This document shows positions 8,043 through 15,688 of a stretch of 64,000 nt of DNA, in pieces. Position numbers and translations under genes: made by a program. The notes below the pieces were generated by a model that was not told the DNA's origin, made no database searches, and saw only the letters and a list, made by a program, of their open reading frames with translations. The DNA comes from Nocardioides sp. JS614. Its GTDB lineage: Bacteria > Actinomycetota > Actinomycetes > Propionibacteriales > Nocardioidaceae. How positions within the stretch are numbered: the stretch's first letter is position 1; every line of letters starts with the position of its first letter. Location of the stretch: the NCBI RefSeq assembly GCF_000015265.1, contig NC_008699.1, positions 868,001 through 932,000 on the forward strand, in the 5' to 3' direction.

Positions 8043-8963
8043 ATGGAACTGCGCCATCTTCGATACTTCACGGCGGTAGCCGAGACCTGCCACTTCGGAC
8101 AGGCAGCAGAGCGCCTGTTGATCGCCCAGCCGGCGCTGTCGCAGGCGATCCGGTCGTTGGAGTCCGAGCTCGGGGTCACGCTGTTCACGCGCACCACTCG
8201 GCACGTCGCACTGACGCCCGCGGGGGAGTACTTCTTCGACGAGAGCCGCCGGATCCTGGCCGCCGTGGAGGACAGCACCCGCGGGGTGCGCCAGCTGGCC
8301 GACGGCCGCCACGGGTTGGTGCGGCTGGGGCTGGTGGGTACGGCGGCGACCTCGCACCTGCCGCACCTCGTCCGGACCTTGAAGCGGGAGCTGCCCGAGG
8401 TCGCGGTGGACGTGAAGGCCGACATCCTCACCCCCGAGCTCTGCGACCTGCTCCGCGCCGGCGCCATCGACGTCGCCGTGCTGCGACCACCGGTCGTAGG
8501 GGAGGGGATCGAGATCCACGTCGTCGAGGAGGAGCCGCTCATCCTCGCCCTCCCCGAGAGCCACGCGCTGGCCGCCCGGGGCGACCTCGGCGTGGAGGAC
8601 CTGCGCAACGAGCCGTTCATCAGCTATGCGGCGCAGGAGTCTGCGGTCAACCAGGCCGTTCTCCGTGCGTGCCGCACCGCCGACTTCGTGCCCCACCGCT
8701 CGCACGAGGCGCCTGGCACCGCGGTCCTGCTCTCCCTGGTGGCGGCGGGCCTGGGCGTCTCGCTGGTTCCCGCCTCGGTGCGAGCGTTCCCGCTGACCGG
8801 CGTCGTGTTCCGTGAGGTCCTCGACGCCGGGACCATCCAGCTGGCGCTGGCCTGGCGCAGCGACCGGCCGCGCCCGGTGGTGACGATGGTGGTCTCCGTC
8901 CTCGCCGCCGACGACGCCCTGGCGTCGCTGTCGAGCAGCTTCGTCGACGGGATCCTCGCATGA
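8043..8963 (+). CDS. LysR-type regulator of the catechol/aniline genes
   Basis: This 306-residue protein has an N-terminal winged helix-turn-helix (MELRHLRYFTAVAE through LSQAIRSLESELG, residues 1-60), the LTTR linker helix, and a C-terminal effector-binding domain with the usual hydrophobic core. It resembles BenM/CatR-type regulators, which respond to muconate, and its stop overlaps catB (ATGA). The frame extends upstream, but ATG 8043 begins exactly at the conserved MELRHLRYF start of the family. Unlike most LTTRs it is not divergent from its targets but embedded in the operon. The 103 bases ahead of it could hold an internal promoter; a CATTGATC copy lies at 7921. Confidence 0.85.
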   Translation: MELRHLRYFTAVAETCHFGQAAERLLIAQPALSQAIRSLESELGVTLFTRTTRHVALTPAGEYFFDESRRILAAVEDSTRGVRQLADGRHGLVRLGLVGTAATSHLPHLVRTLKRELPEVAVDVKADILTPELCDLLRAGAIDVAVLRPPVVGEGIEIHVVEEEPLILALPESHALAARGDLGVEDLRNEPFISYAAQESAVNQAVLRACRTADFVPHRSHEAPGTAVLLSLVAAGLGVSLVPASVRAFPLTGVVFREVLDAGTIQLALAWRSDRPRPVVTMVVSVLAADDALASLSSSFVDGILA

Positions 8964-10063
8964 AGATCACCAGGGTCGAGGCGGTCCCCTACGCGATCCC
9001 GTACGTCAAGCCGCTGCGCTTCGCCAGCGGCGAGGTGCACGTCGCCGAACACGTCCTGGTGCGGGTCCACACCGACGACGGGATCGTCGGGGTCGCGGAG
9101 GCGCCCCCGCGGCCCTTCACCTACGGTGAGACGCAGGCCGGCATCATCGCGGTGATCGAGAAGATCTTCGTCCCCCAGCTCCTCGGGCTGACGCTGCTCG
9201 ACCGCGAGGTCATCCAAGAACGCCTCCAGCGCACGGTCGGGAACCCCGCAGCCAAGTCGGCCATCGACATCGCCGTCTGGGATGCACTCGGACGCACGCT
9301 CAAGCAGCCGGTCAGCGCCCTCCTCGGCGGCTACACCACCGGTCTGCGGGTGTGTCACATGCTGGGCTTCGAGGAGCCGGCGAAGATGGTCGCCGAAGCG
9401 GAGCGGATGGTCGAGACCTACGGCATCCGGACGTTCAAGGTGAAGGTCGGCCGTCGGCCGGTGGCCCTCGACACCGCGGTGGTCCGGGCACTGCGGGAGC
9501 GCTTCGGCGATGCGGTCGAGCTCTATGTCGACGGCAACCGGGGCTGGAGCCCCACGGAGTCGCTGCAGGCGATGAAGGAGATGGCCGACCTGGGCCTGAC
9601 CTGCGCGGAGGAGCTGTGTCCCGCCGACGACGTGCTGGGCAGACGCTGGCTGGTCTCCCACCTCGACGTGCCGTTCATCGCCGACGAATCGGCCACGTCC
9701 GCGGCCGAGGCGACGCGGGAGGTGCTCGCGGGTGCCGCGACGGCCCTGAGCATCAAGTGCGCCAGGACCGGCTTCACGCAGAGTCGGCGCGTCCACCACC
9801 TCGCCGAGGGCCTGGGCCTCGAGGTCGTCATGGGCAACCAGATCGACGGGCAGCTGGGGACCGCGTGCACCGTCGCCTTCGGTGCTGCCTACCGGCTCAC
9901 CTCGCGTCGCGCCGCCGAGGTCTCGAACTTCCTGGACATGAGCGACGACCTCCTTGTCGAGCCGCTCCAGATCCGCGACGGTGAGATCGCCGTGGGCCAG
10001 GGGATCGGGCTATCGGTGGAGATCGACGAAGACAAGCTCTCCCATTACCGCATCGACCGCTAG
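8960..10063 (+). CDS. catB: muconate cycloisomerase
   Basis: This 367-residue enolase-superfamily protein is of the muconate-lactonizing type, converting cis,cis-muconate to muconolactone with Mn2+. It has the N-terminal capping domain, the KVKVG motif bearing the acid/base lysine pair (FKVKVGRRP), and metal ligands in VDGNRGW, EELCPADD and ADESATSAAE. A second enolase-superfamily gene lies at 15685-16863 but belongs to a different subgroup. It overlaps the LysR stop by four bases. Between this gene and catA lie 82 bases with a weak GC-rich hairpin (~10084-10105). Confidence 0.88.
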   Translation: MKITRVEAVPYAIPYVKPLRFASGEVHVAEHVLVRVHTDDGIVGVAEAPPRPFTYGETQAGIIAVIEKIFVPQLLGLTLLDREVIQERLQRTVGNPAAKSAIDIAVWDALGRTLKQPVSALLGGYTTGLRVCHMLGFEEPAKMVAEAERMVETYGIRTFKVKVGRRPVALDTAVVRALRERFGDAVELYVDGNRGWSPTESLQAMKEMADLGLTCAEELCPADDVLGRRWLVSHLDVPFIADESATSAAEATREVLAGAATALSIKCARTGFTQSRRVHHLAEGLGLEVVMGNQIDGQLGTACTVAFGAAYRLTSRRAAEVSNFLDMSDDLLVEPLQIRDGEIAVGQGIGLSVEIDEDKLSHYRIDR

Positions 10064-10145
10064 GCAACGCGCGATCGATGCGGTGGCTCCGGGAAAGGCT
10101 CCCGGGAGTCCGTACCTCGCGAAGTGCAGAAGGAAGGAAATGAAG

Positions 10146-11003
10146 ATGAGCTCGATCGAAGTCGAGTCAGCCACGGCGGCCACTTCTGGTGCCTCGGCGA
10201 CCGAGAGGTTCCAGACCGACAAGTCGCCGTTCGCCGCCGTCAGGGACGTCCCTCAGGAGCGGGTCGACGCACTGGCCCGAGAGGTGCTGGCCGGCATTCA
10301 TGCCGCCATCCGCAAGCACCAGGTCACCTACGCCGAGTACAACGCCCTCAAGGCCTGGCTGATCCAGGTGGGACAGGACGGCGAGTGGCCCCTGTTCCTC
10401 GATGTCTTCGTCGAGCACGTGGTCGAGGAGGTCGCCACCGCGCACCGCCAGGGCAACAAGGGCACGATCGAGGGCCCCTACTACGTGCCCGGCGCGCCCG
10501 AGAGGGGAGCAGAAGGCTCCATCCTGGAGCGCGAGGAGCGCGGCACCCCACTGGTCTGGGAGGGGGTCGTCAAGTCCGTCGACGGCAGCCCGCTGGCCGG
10601 CGCGAAGGTCGATGTCTGGCAAGACGACGACCAGGGCTTCTACTCGCAGTTCTCCGAGGGGCAGCCCGAGTGGAACCTCCGCGGCGTGTTCACCGTCGGT
10701 GCCGACGGCCGGTTCCGCGTGCACACCATCAAGCCCGCGCCGTACCAGATCCCGCACGACGGGGCGACCGGCGCGCTGATCGAGGCGGCCGGCTGGCATG
10801 CGTGGCGGCCGGCCCGCATCCACGTCAAGGTGTCCGCCGCGGGCCACGAGACGCTGACCTCTCAGCTGTACTTCCCCGGCGACGAGCACAACGACGACGA
10901 CATCGCCGATGCCGTCAAGCCCGAGCTGATGCTCGACCCCGTCGAGCAGGGCGACGGGAGCCTCGTCGTCCGGTACGACGTCACGCTGGACCCGACCGCC
11001 TGA
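10146..11003 (+). CDS. catA: catechol 1,2-dioxygenase
   Basis: This 285-residue intradiol dioxygenase opens catechol to cis,cis-muconate. It has the N-terminal helical linker domain and the four Fe(III) ligands in the expected order: Tyr in GPYYVPGAP, Tyr in PYQIPHDG, and two His in WHAWRPARIHVKV. Two in-frame ATGs (10140, 10146) are possible. The AGGAAGG at 10131-10137 lies eight bases before 10146 but only two before 10140, so the second was chosen. The stop overlaps the catC start (TGATG). Length fits dimeric bacterial catechol dioxygenases. Confidence 0.93.
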   Translation: MSSIEVESATAATSGASATERFQTDKSPFAAVRDVPQERVDALAREVLAGIHAAIRKHQVTYAEYNALKAWLIQVGQDGEWPLFLDVFVEHVVEEVATAHRQGNKGTIEGPYYVPGAPERGAEGSILEREERGTPLVWEGVVKSVDGSPLAGAKVDVWQDDDQGFYSQFSEGQPEWNLRGVFTVGADGRFRVHTIKPAPYQIPHDGATGALIEAAGWHAWRPARIHVKVSAAGHETLTSQLYFPGDEHNDDDIADAVKPELMLDPVEQGDGSLVVRYDVTLDPTA

Positions 11004-11290
11004 TGCTCTACCACGTCCGGATGGACGTCCGCCTGCCCCACGATCTCGACCCGGAGACCCGGGACGAGATCGTGGGGCGTGAGCGGGCCTACTCCCAGCA
11101 GCTGCAGCGCGAGGGCACCTGGTTGCACCTGTGGCGCATCGTGGGCGAGTACTCCAACTACTCGATCTTCGACGTGGCCTCCCACGACGAGCTGCACCGG
11201 ATCCTGGCCGGCCTCCCGCTGTTCGCCTACATGGACATCAAGGTGACCCCGCTGGCCGTGCACCCCTCCGACATCCGCGGGGGCGCCTGA
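11003..11290 (+). CDS. catC: muconolactone delta-isomerase
   Basis: This 95-residue protein matches the muconolactone isomerase family in size and features: LYHVRMDVRLP at the N-terminus, EGTWLHLWRIVGEYSNYSIFDV in the middle and LPLFAYMDIKVTPLAVHPSD near the end. It forms decamers that move the double bond of muconolactone to give 3-oxoadipate enol-lactone. It is the last gene of the operon. Only 16 bases separate its stop from the stop of the convergent beta-barrel gene, and no hairpin terminator is visible there. Confidence 0.93.
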   Translation: MLYHVRMDVRLPHDLDPETRDEIVGRERAYSQQLQREGTWLHLWRIVGEYSNYSIFDVASHDELHRILAGLPLFAYMDIKVTPLAVHPSDIRGGA

Positions 11291-11306
11291 CCCGAGCCGG
11301 TGCCGG

Positions 11307-11960
11307 TCAGCCGAGCTCGACGCTCGGGTGGTAGCGCTTGACCCGGTGCAGGGTGTTCTGGTCGGTGTGGTGCATCTCGGCCCCGGTCGCCGCGAGCCGG
11401 AGCAGGAGGTCGGAGGTGTAGCTGAACGTGCCGTCGTCGTGGAACGTGAAGGTGCTGGTGAAGTCCCTGATCTCGGCGCGCTCCATCAGGTAGCGGTTCT
11501 GCAGGATGCCGTACGACGGGTCGCCGGGCTTCGCGTCGAAGTGCAGAACCCGGTCTCGCGGACCGGCGTCGCTGCCCGCGAGGATCGCGATGCCGCGCCC
11601 GAACACGACGTTGCGGATGACCTGCCCGTTCGCCTTGTCCCACAGCAGGAAGCCGACCTCGTCGTGGAAGGGGTCCATCGCCTCCTCGCCGTGGCGCCAC
11701 GCGGTCATCGTGTAGCTCAGGCCCCAGAGCGTCTGCCGGCCGTTCTCCTGCACCGGGATCGGCTTGAACTCGGCCTTCTCGAAGTACGAGGTCTTGCTCG
11801 TCTCGTCGTCCTGGTTGTGGTACGAGAGGTCGATCCCGAGGTCGCCCTCCCACTCGCCGACCAGCGGGGTCAGCGGACCGAGCTTCTGCGGGCCCTGGGT
11901 CCGGGCGCGGGGGTCGGTGGCGGAGGCGTCGATGGTGGGGGCGGGTGCCGTGGTGGTCAT
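11307..11960 (-). CDS. THAP4/nitrobindin-type heme-binding beta-barrel protein
   Basis: This 217-residue protein belongs to the FABP-like beta-barrel family (heme-binding THAP4/nitrobindin group). An early GEWEGDLGIDLSYHN segment corresponds to the family GxWxGxG motif, followed by barrel strands (LWGLSYTMTAWR, DEVGFLLWDKANGQVIRNVV) and an HPSVELG tail. Nitrobindins bind ferric heme and isomerise peroxynitrite; whether the heme ligand His is kept here I cannot say. ATG 11960 was chosen; ATG 11969 is three codons upstream and also has a purine-rich leader. It follows a Fur-type regulator on the same strand, suggesting an oxidative- or metal-stress role. A broken copy of its 3' end is at 479-645. 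Confidence 0.72.
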   Translation of the reverse strand: MTTTAPAPTIDASATDPRARTQGPQKLGPLTPLVGEWEGDLGIDLSYHNQDDETSKTSYFEKAEFKPIPVQENGRQTLWGLSYTMTAWRHGEEAMDPFHDEVGFLLWDKANGQVIRNVVFGRGIAILAGSDAGPRDRVLHFDAKPGDPSYGILQNRYLMERAEIRDFTSTFTFHDDGTFSYTSDLLLRLAATGAEMHHTDQNTLHRVKRYHPSVELG

Positions 11961-12001
11961 GGGTCTCATCTCTCTCGACTCGATGGGTGGAGCTTCGGTG
12001 G

Positions 12002-12433
12002 TCAGAGGAGCTCGAGCTCGCCCGCGGCCTGGCAGTTCGCGCACAGGCCCCAGTAGGTGACCTCGGCCTCGTCGAGCAGGTAGCCGGCGTCGTCGCTCGC
12101 CTGGAGGCAGGGCGCCTCGCCGGTGGCGCAGGCGACGTCGACGATCCGATGGCAGGCGCGGCAGACGAGGTGGTGATGGTTGTCGCCGGTCGCCAGCTCG
12201 AACCGGGCCGGCGACCCCGCCGGCTGGAAGCGCCGCAGGAGGCCTGCGTCGGTGAGCGCGTGCACGACGTCGTAGACGGCCTGGGTCGACACCTTGCCGA
12301 GCCGGGCCCGGGCCGCGGTCGCGATCGTGTCGACGTCCGCGTGCGGGTGCTCGGACACCTCGGCGAGTACGGCGACCCGCGGGCGGGTCACGCGCAGGCC
12401 GGCGGCCCGTAGGTCCTCCTCGGCAGGTGCCAT
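12002..12433 (-). CDS. Fur-family repressor (FurA-like paralog)
   Basis: This 143-residue protein has a Fur winged helix (GLRVTRPRVAVLAEV through VSTQAVYDVVHALTDAGLL) and a C-terminal dimerisation domain with the regulatory metal site GDNHHHLVCRAC and a second Cys pair WGLCANC. It is closely similar by eye to the katG-linked Fur at 44634-45074, sharing the DNHHH-VCRAC and ASDDAG-xxxDEAEVxYWG segments. It lies upstream of the heme-binding-like gene with a 41-base gap, so the two are probably co-transcribed. The tandem palindromes at 12481-12513, about 50 bases upstream of its ATG, are its likely operator. Confidence 0.88.
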   Translation of the reverse strand: MAPAEEDLRAAGLRVTRPRVAVLAEVSEHPHADVDTIATAARARLGKVSTQAVYDVVHALTDAGLLRRFQPAGSPARFELATGDNHHHLVCRACHRIVDVACATGEAPCLQASDDAGYLLDEAEVTYWGLCANCQAAGELELL

Positions 12434-12480
12434 GCGCTGACCCCCTGGTCTGGAACGGATCAAGTCCATCTTGGCCCAGA

Positions 12481-12513
12481 GACTTGCCTAACGCAAGACT
12501 TGCCGTACGCAAG
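12481..12513. promoter_or_regulatory. tandem palindromic operator upstream of the fur/beta-barrel pair
   Basis: Two head-to-tail 16-base units (12481-12496 and 12497-12512) read GACTTGCCTAACGCAA and GACTTGCCGTACGCAA; they match in 14 of 16 positions. Each contains a perfect inverted repeat CTTGC-N5-GCAAG (12483-12497 and 12499-12513), so dyad centres are 16 bases apart, about one and a half helix turns. The site sits between the MarR gene end and the Fur ATG, on the promoter side of fur. This differs from the katG-type FurA box at 44593. Autoregulation by the adjacent Fur is an inference; the neighbouring MarR protein is the other candidate. Confidence 0.7.
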
Positions 12514-12564
12514 GGAAGGTTCCGACCTCGCCCGATCCTCGGGGATGGGCGGGGCGGCGGCGCG

Positions 12565-13044
12565 TTACAGAGGCAGTCGGCCGGTGCCGTCGCCCGCACC
12601 GGCGTCCACGAGCATCTCGTGCACCTTCTGCAACGCGCTGGCACAGGCAGCGCGCTCGGCCGGATCGAGACGATCGAGGACCTTGCTCAGCTCCTTGCGC
12701 CGGCGGTCGGTCACCTTCCGGACCACGCGGCGCCCCGCCTCGGTCAGCTCCAGCGTGACGACGCTGCGGTTGTCCGGGTCGGTGCCGCGCACGAGGTGTC
12801 CCGAGGCGTCGAGTCGGTCGGCAAGCCGGGTGATCGAGGAGCCGGCGACTCCGAGAGCCTGGGCGCACTGGGTCGAGGTCGAGCGGCCCTGGTGGTGCAG
12901 CACGAGCAGCAGGCGGAACTGGGACAGCGAGACCTCCAGCCGCTCGACGCTGCGCAGGGCGACACCGACCAGGTCCCGGGTCGCGACCTCGAAGGCCACC
13001 AGCTCCTCGGCCGACGTCGGCGCCGGGCGGTCCGCCTGCTCCAC
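12565..13044 (-). CDS. MarR-family transcriptional regulator
   Basis: This 159-residue protein has the MarR winged-helix core: LSQFRLLLVLHHQGRST, then CAQALGVAGSSITRLADRLDASGHLVR as the recognition helix, and the wing DNRSVVTLELTEAGRR. Helices at both ends would form the dimer interface. The GTG at 13044 was chosen because the reading frame upstream of it runs into the end of the preceding FadR-type gene without an obvious start. It has no catabolic partner next to it on the same strand except the Fur operon downstream. The ligand is unknown. Confidence 0.82.
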   Translation of the reverse strand: MEQADRPAPTSAEELVAFEVATRDLVGVALRSVERLEVSLSQFRLLLVLHHQGRSTSTQCAQALGVAGSSITRLADRLDASGHLVRGTDPDNRSVVTLELTEAGRRVVRKVTDRRRKELSKVLDRLDPAERAACASALQKVHEMLVDAGAGDGTGRLPL

Positions 13045-13076
13045 GCCGGTGAGTATCGCACGGCCCCGACCGGCCA

Positions 13077-13817
13077 CTAGCGCTTGCGAGCGCGACTCAG
13101 GTCCTGCTCGAACCGCTCCAGGCTCACGTGCGCCATCACCAGGCGCTGGGCCTGCCGGACGTTGCGCGTGCGCATGCTCGCCAGGATCGCGCGATGCTCG
13201 CTGTGCCACTCGCGATGCCGGCTGACGCGGGTCCGGGTGCCGCGAGACAGGGTGACCCACGCATCGCGCAGCAACAGCTCGACGTCGTAGAGCCAGGAGT
13301 TGCCACACATGCCGGCAGCCGTGAGCTCGAACCCCAGCGGCTCCCACTGGTAGGAGGGATCGTTCTCGAGATGCTCCTGCTGCTCGTCCAGCAGCGCCTC
13401 GAGGGCGTCGAAGTCGGCGTCGGTGCCACGCTCGGCGAGCGCGGTGACGATGGCGAGCTCGATCCCGAGCCGGGTCTCCACGAGGTTGCGCAGCGCGCTC
13501 TCCTCGGTCGCATCGAAGATGGTCGTGGTCGAGACGGACGGGTTCGCCGCCGCGACGTACATGCCGTCGCCGTGGACGACCTCGATGACGCCGGTCGCCG
13601 ACAGCACCCGCAAGGCCTCGCGGAGCGACGAGCGGCCGACGCTGAACAGCTCCATGAAGACCCGCTCGGGCGGCAGCTTGTCGCCGCCCTGCAGGGCCTC
13701 ACGCTCGATATAGGCGCAGATCTCGTCGACGACGCGCTCGGTGACCCGGCCCCTTCCCCCGCCGCGCGCCGGTGTCGTCGGAGCGGATGCAGACTTCGCT
13801 GCGGGGGGCTTCGCCAT
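13077..13817 (-). CDS. FadR-type GntR transcriptional regulator (first of two paralogs)
   Basis: This 246-residue protein has a GntR winged helix at residues ~25-90 (VTERVVDEICAYIE, LPPERVFMELFSVGRSSLREALRVLSATGVIEV, HGDGMYV) and a helical FadR/FCD effector domain (ALRNLVETRLGIELAI to HRAILASMRTRNVRQAQRLVMAHVSLERFE). It is strikingly similar over its whole length to the regulator at 20103-20978, the two lying at either end of the minus-strand catabolic arm. Start: ATG 13817 was preferred, but an in-frame ATG at 13856 adds 13 residues. Carboxylate or acyl-CoA effectors are typical for the family. Confidence 0.87.
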   Translation of the reverse strand: MAKPPAAKSASAPTTPARGGGRGRVTERVVDEICAYIEREALQGGDKLPPERVFMELFSVGRSSLREALRVLSATGVIEVVHGDGMYVAAANPSVSTTTIFDATEESALRNLVETRLGIELAIVTALAERGTDADFDALEALLDEQQEHLENDPSYQWEPLGFELTAAGMCGNSWLYDVELLLRDAWVTLSRGTRTRVSRHREWHSEHRAILASMRTRNVRQAQRLVMAHVSLERFEQDLSRARKR

Positions 13818-13863
13818 GGCAACCCGACAGTAGGAGCGGGTCTCCGGCTTTGGCAAACCCCGG

Positions 13864-14100
13864 TCAGGTCGTGCGCACCACGGCCAGGCAGGCCGGGCAG
13901 CAGCTGCGGACGTCGGCGCCGAACGGCAGGTCCCAGAAGTACGGCCAGCCGACGGCGGAGACGCCGCACGCGGTCACCGGCTCACCGACCCGGCGCGCGT
14001 GGTGCGTGCCGTGCGGGCGGCGGGACGGGTCCGCCGGATCGGGAGGGGTACGCCGGTGCGGGCTGGAGACCAGCCACGTCGGCAGCTTGGTCGCGCTCAT
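13864..14100 (-). CDS. small Cys-containing protein coupled to DUF35 gene, unknown
   Basis: A 78-residue ORF has its ATG (14098-14100) overlapping the stop of the DUF35 gene, so it is probably translated with it. It contains three cysteines near the C-terminus in RSCCPACLAVV, a possible zinc-binding or redox knuckle, and one more Cys in the VTACGVSA segment. It is rich in Pro and Arg in the first half. No family was recognised. Position as the last gene of the minus-strand catabolic arm suggests an accessory role to the thiolase/DUF35 pair, which remains a guess. Confidence 0.5.
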   Translation of the reverse strand: MSATKLPTWLVSSPHRRTPPDPADPSRRPHGTHHARRVGEPVTACGVSAVGWPYFWDLPFGADVRSCCPACLAVVRTT

Positions 14101-14534
14101 GGCTCGCGCGGGACGGCTCGGAACCCGACCGCGGCGTGCCCGTCGTCGAGGTCCACGAACTCCACCGTCACCGCGACGTCACAGGAGATGGCCTCCGGGT
14201 CTTCCGGGGCGTCCAGGAGGAAGCCCATCATCCGCGGTCCCTCGGCGAGGTCGACGAGGGCGGTGACGAACGGGACGGCCTCGGCGAGACCCGGTACGTC
14301 GCAGTGGTACTGCACGCAGAACGAGTGCAGGACTCCGCGCCCACTCGCCGTCACCCAGGCCAGGTTCCGGCTGCCGCAGGCGGGGCACAGGGCGCGGGGG
14401 TAGAAGAACGGCTCGTCACAGTCCAGGCAGTGGGGGAGCACCAGCGCGTGCCGTGTCGCCGCCTCCCAGAACGGCACGGCATCCGGGCTCGGGGAGGACA
14501 CCGGCCGGAGCCGGCGGTCCGCGGGCGTGCTCAT
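14097..14534 (-). CDS. DUF35 Zn-ribbon/OB-fold protein, partner of thiolase-like enzyme
   Basis: This 145-residue protein has the rubredoxin-like zinc ribbon with two Cys pairs (LPHCLDCDEPFFYPRALCPACGS) followed by an OB fold (SGRGVLHSFCVQYH, VPFVTALVDLAEGPRMMGF). DUF35 proteins form complexes with thiolase-superfamily enzymes, for example the Ltp2-type aldolases of steroid side-chain degradation and HMG-CoA synthase-like systems. Its ATG overlaps the stop of the thiolase-like gene, in keeping with a two-subunit enzyme. The start MSTPADRRLRP was chosen because of that overlap. Confidence 0.85.
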   Translation of the reverse strand: MSTPADRRLRPVSSPSPDAVPFWEAATRHALVLPHCLDCDEPFFYPRALCPACGSRNLAWVTASGRGVLHSFCVQYHCDVPGLAEAVPFVTALVDLAEGPRMMGFLLDAPEDPEAISCDVAVTVEFVDLDDGHAAVGFRAVPREP

Positions 14535-15688
14535 CAGCGCCTGCCCAGGATCGCCGTGGCGGAGCTGGACAGATAGCCGCCCATGCCGTTGACGAGGGCC
14601 ACCTCCGCCGCCGGCACCTGACGGTCGTCGCACTCGCCCCGCAGCTGCCGGACGGCCTCGATCAGCAGGAACATGCCGAACATCCCGGGGTGGGTGTAGG
14701 AGAGGCCGCCGCCGCTCGTGTTGAGGGGGAAGTCGCCGCCGGGCGCGGTGCGCTGCCCGGAGACGAAGTCCCCACCTTCGCCCTTGGCGCAGAATCCGAG
14801 GTCCTCGAGCTGCACGAGCGCGGTGTAGGTGAAGGAGTCGTAGAGCTCGGCCACGTCGACGTCATCGGGGCCGATCCCGGCCTCCCGGTAGGCCTCGGCA
14901 CCGGAGACGGCGGCCGGGGTCGTCGTGAGGTCCGGCATCTGCGAGATCCCGTAGTGCGTGTGGGCGACCGCCGAGCCGAGCACCTCGACCACGGGTACGC
15001 CGAGATCGCGGGCGCGAGCGGTCGACGTCAGGACGACCGCGCCCCCGGCGTCGGTCACCAGGCAGATGTCGGTCGGGCGGAACGGGTAGACGAAGTACGG
15101 CGCGGCGAGCACCTCGTCGATCGTCAGCAGCGCCTGCCGGTAGGCCCGCGGGTTGAGCGCCGCCCAGGCCCGGGTCGCGACCGCGATCTCAGCGAAGTGC
15201 TTGGTGGTCGTCCCGTACTCGTGCATGTGGCGGGTCGCCGCCAGGGCGTAGGCGGCGGGCGGCGCGGCCACGCCGTACGGACGCTCCCACTGCCAGTCCG
15301 GAAGCCACGGGTCGAAGTGGTGCGGCCGGGCCTGAACCCCGCGCCGCCGGTTGGAGCGGCGGGTCTCGCCGTGAGTGACCAGAGCCACCTCGCAGCGTCC
15401 GCTCCGGATGGCGAGGACCGCCTCGTGGACATGGGCCACGAACGACGAGCCGCCGATCGAGTTGCTGCTGGAGTAGCGGGGCTGGAGGCCGAGGTACTCG
15501 CTGACCAGGAGGGACGGCATGAAGTCCAGGCCACAGGTGAACAGGGCGTCGACGTCGCGCAACCCGAGGTTGGCGTGGGCCAGCGCGTTGGCGGCGGCCT
15601 CGGCGTGCATCTGCACCGACGACTTCCCGGGTACGACGCCGATGTCGTCGGCCTCGGCCGCCCCGACGACGGCGACGCCGGTGCTCAC
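14534..15688 (-). CDS. thiolase-superfamily (Ltp2-like) aldolase or acyltransferase
   Basis: This 384-residue member of the SCP2-thiolase/lipid-transfer protein group has the family segments VAVVGAAEADD, LDFMPSLLVSEYLGL, SIGGSSFVAHVHEAVLAIRSG, DVAELYDSFTYTALVQLEDLGFCAKGEGG and LNTSGGGLSYTHPG. At the place where true thiolases have the nucleophilic Cys it reads IGGSSF, without Cys. This pattern, together with a coupled DUF35 gene, resembles Ltp2-type retro-aldolases that cleave beta-hydroxyacyl-CoA thioesters, leaving a ketone or aldehyde, rather than thiolytic enzymes. The GTG at 15688 overlaps the enolase-type gene stop. An aldehyde dehydrogenase in the same arm fits an aldehyde product, by inference. 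Confidence 0.75.
   Translation of the reverse strand: MSTGVAVVGAAEADDIGVVPGKSSVQMHAEAAANALAHANLGLRDVDALFTCGLDFMPSLLVSEYLGLQPRYSSSNSIGGSSFVAHVHEAVLAIRSGRCEVALVTHGETRRSNRRRGVQARPHHFDPWLPDWQWERPYGVAAPPAAYALAATRHMHEYGTTTKHFAEIAVATRAWAALNPRAYRQALLTIDEVLAAPYFVYPFRPTDICLVTDAGGAVVLTSTARARDLGVPVVEVLGSAVAHTHYGISQMPDLTTTPAAVSGAEAYREAGIGPDDVDVAELYDSFTYTALVQLEDLGFCAKGEGGDFVSGQRTAPGGDFPLNTSGGGLSYTHPGMFGMFLLIEAVRQLRGECDDRQVPAAEVALVNGMGGYLSSSATAILGRR

Noticed and set aside
10084..10105. GC-rich hairpin between catB and catA as an attenuator
   Set aside because: The stem is short with a bulge (CTCC-GGG against CCCGGGAG). In such GC-rich DNA this can be chance, and catA must be expressed with catB.
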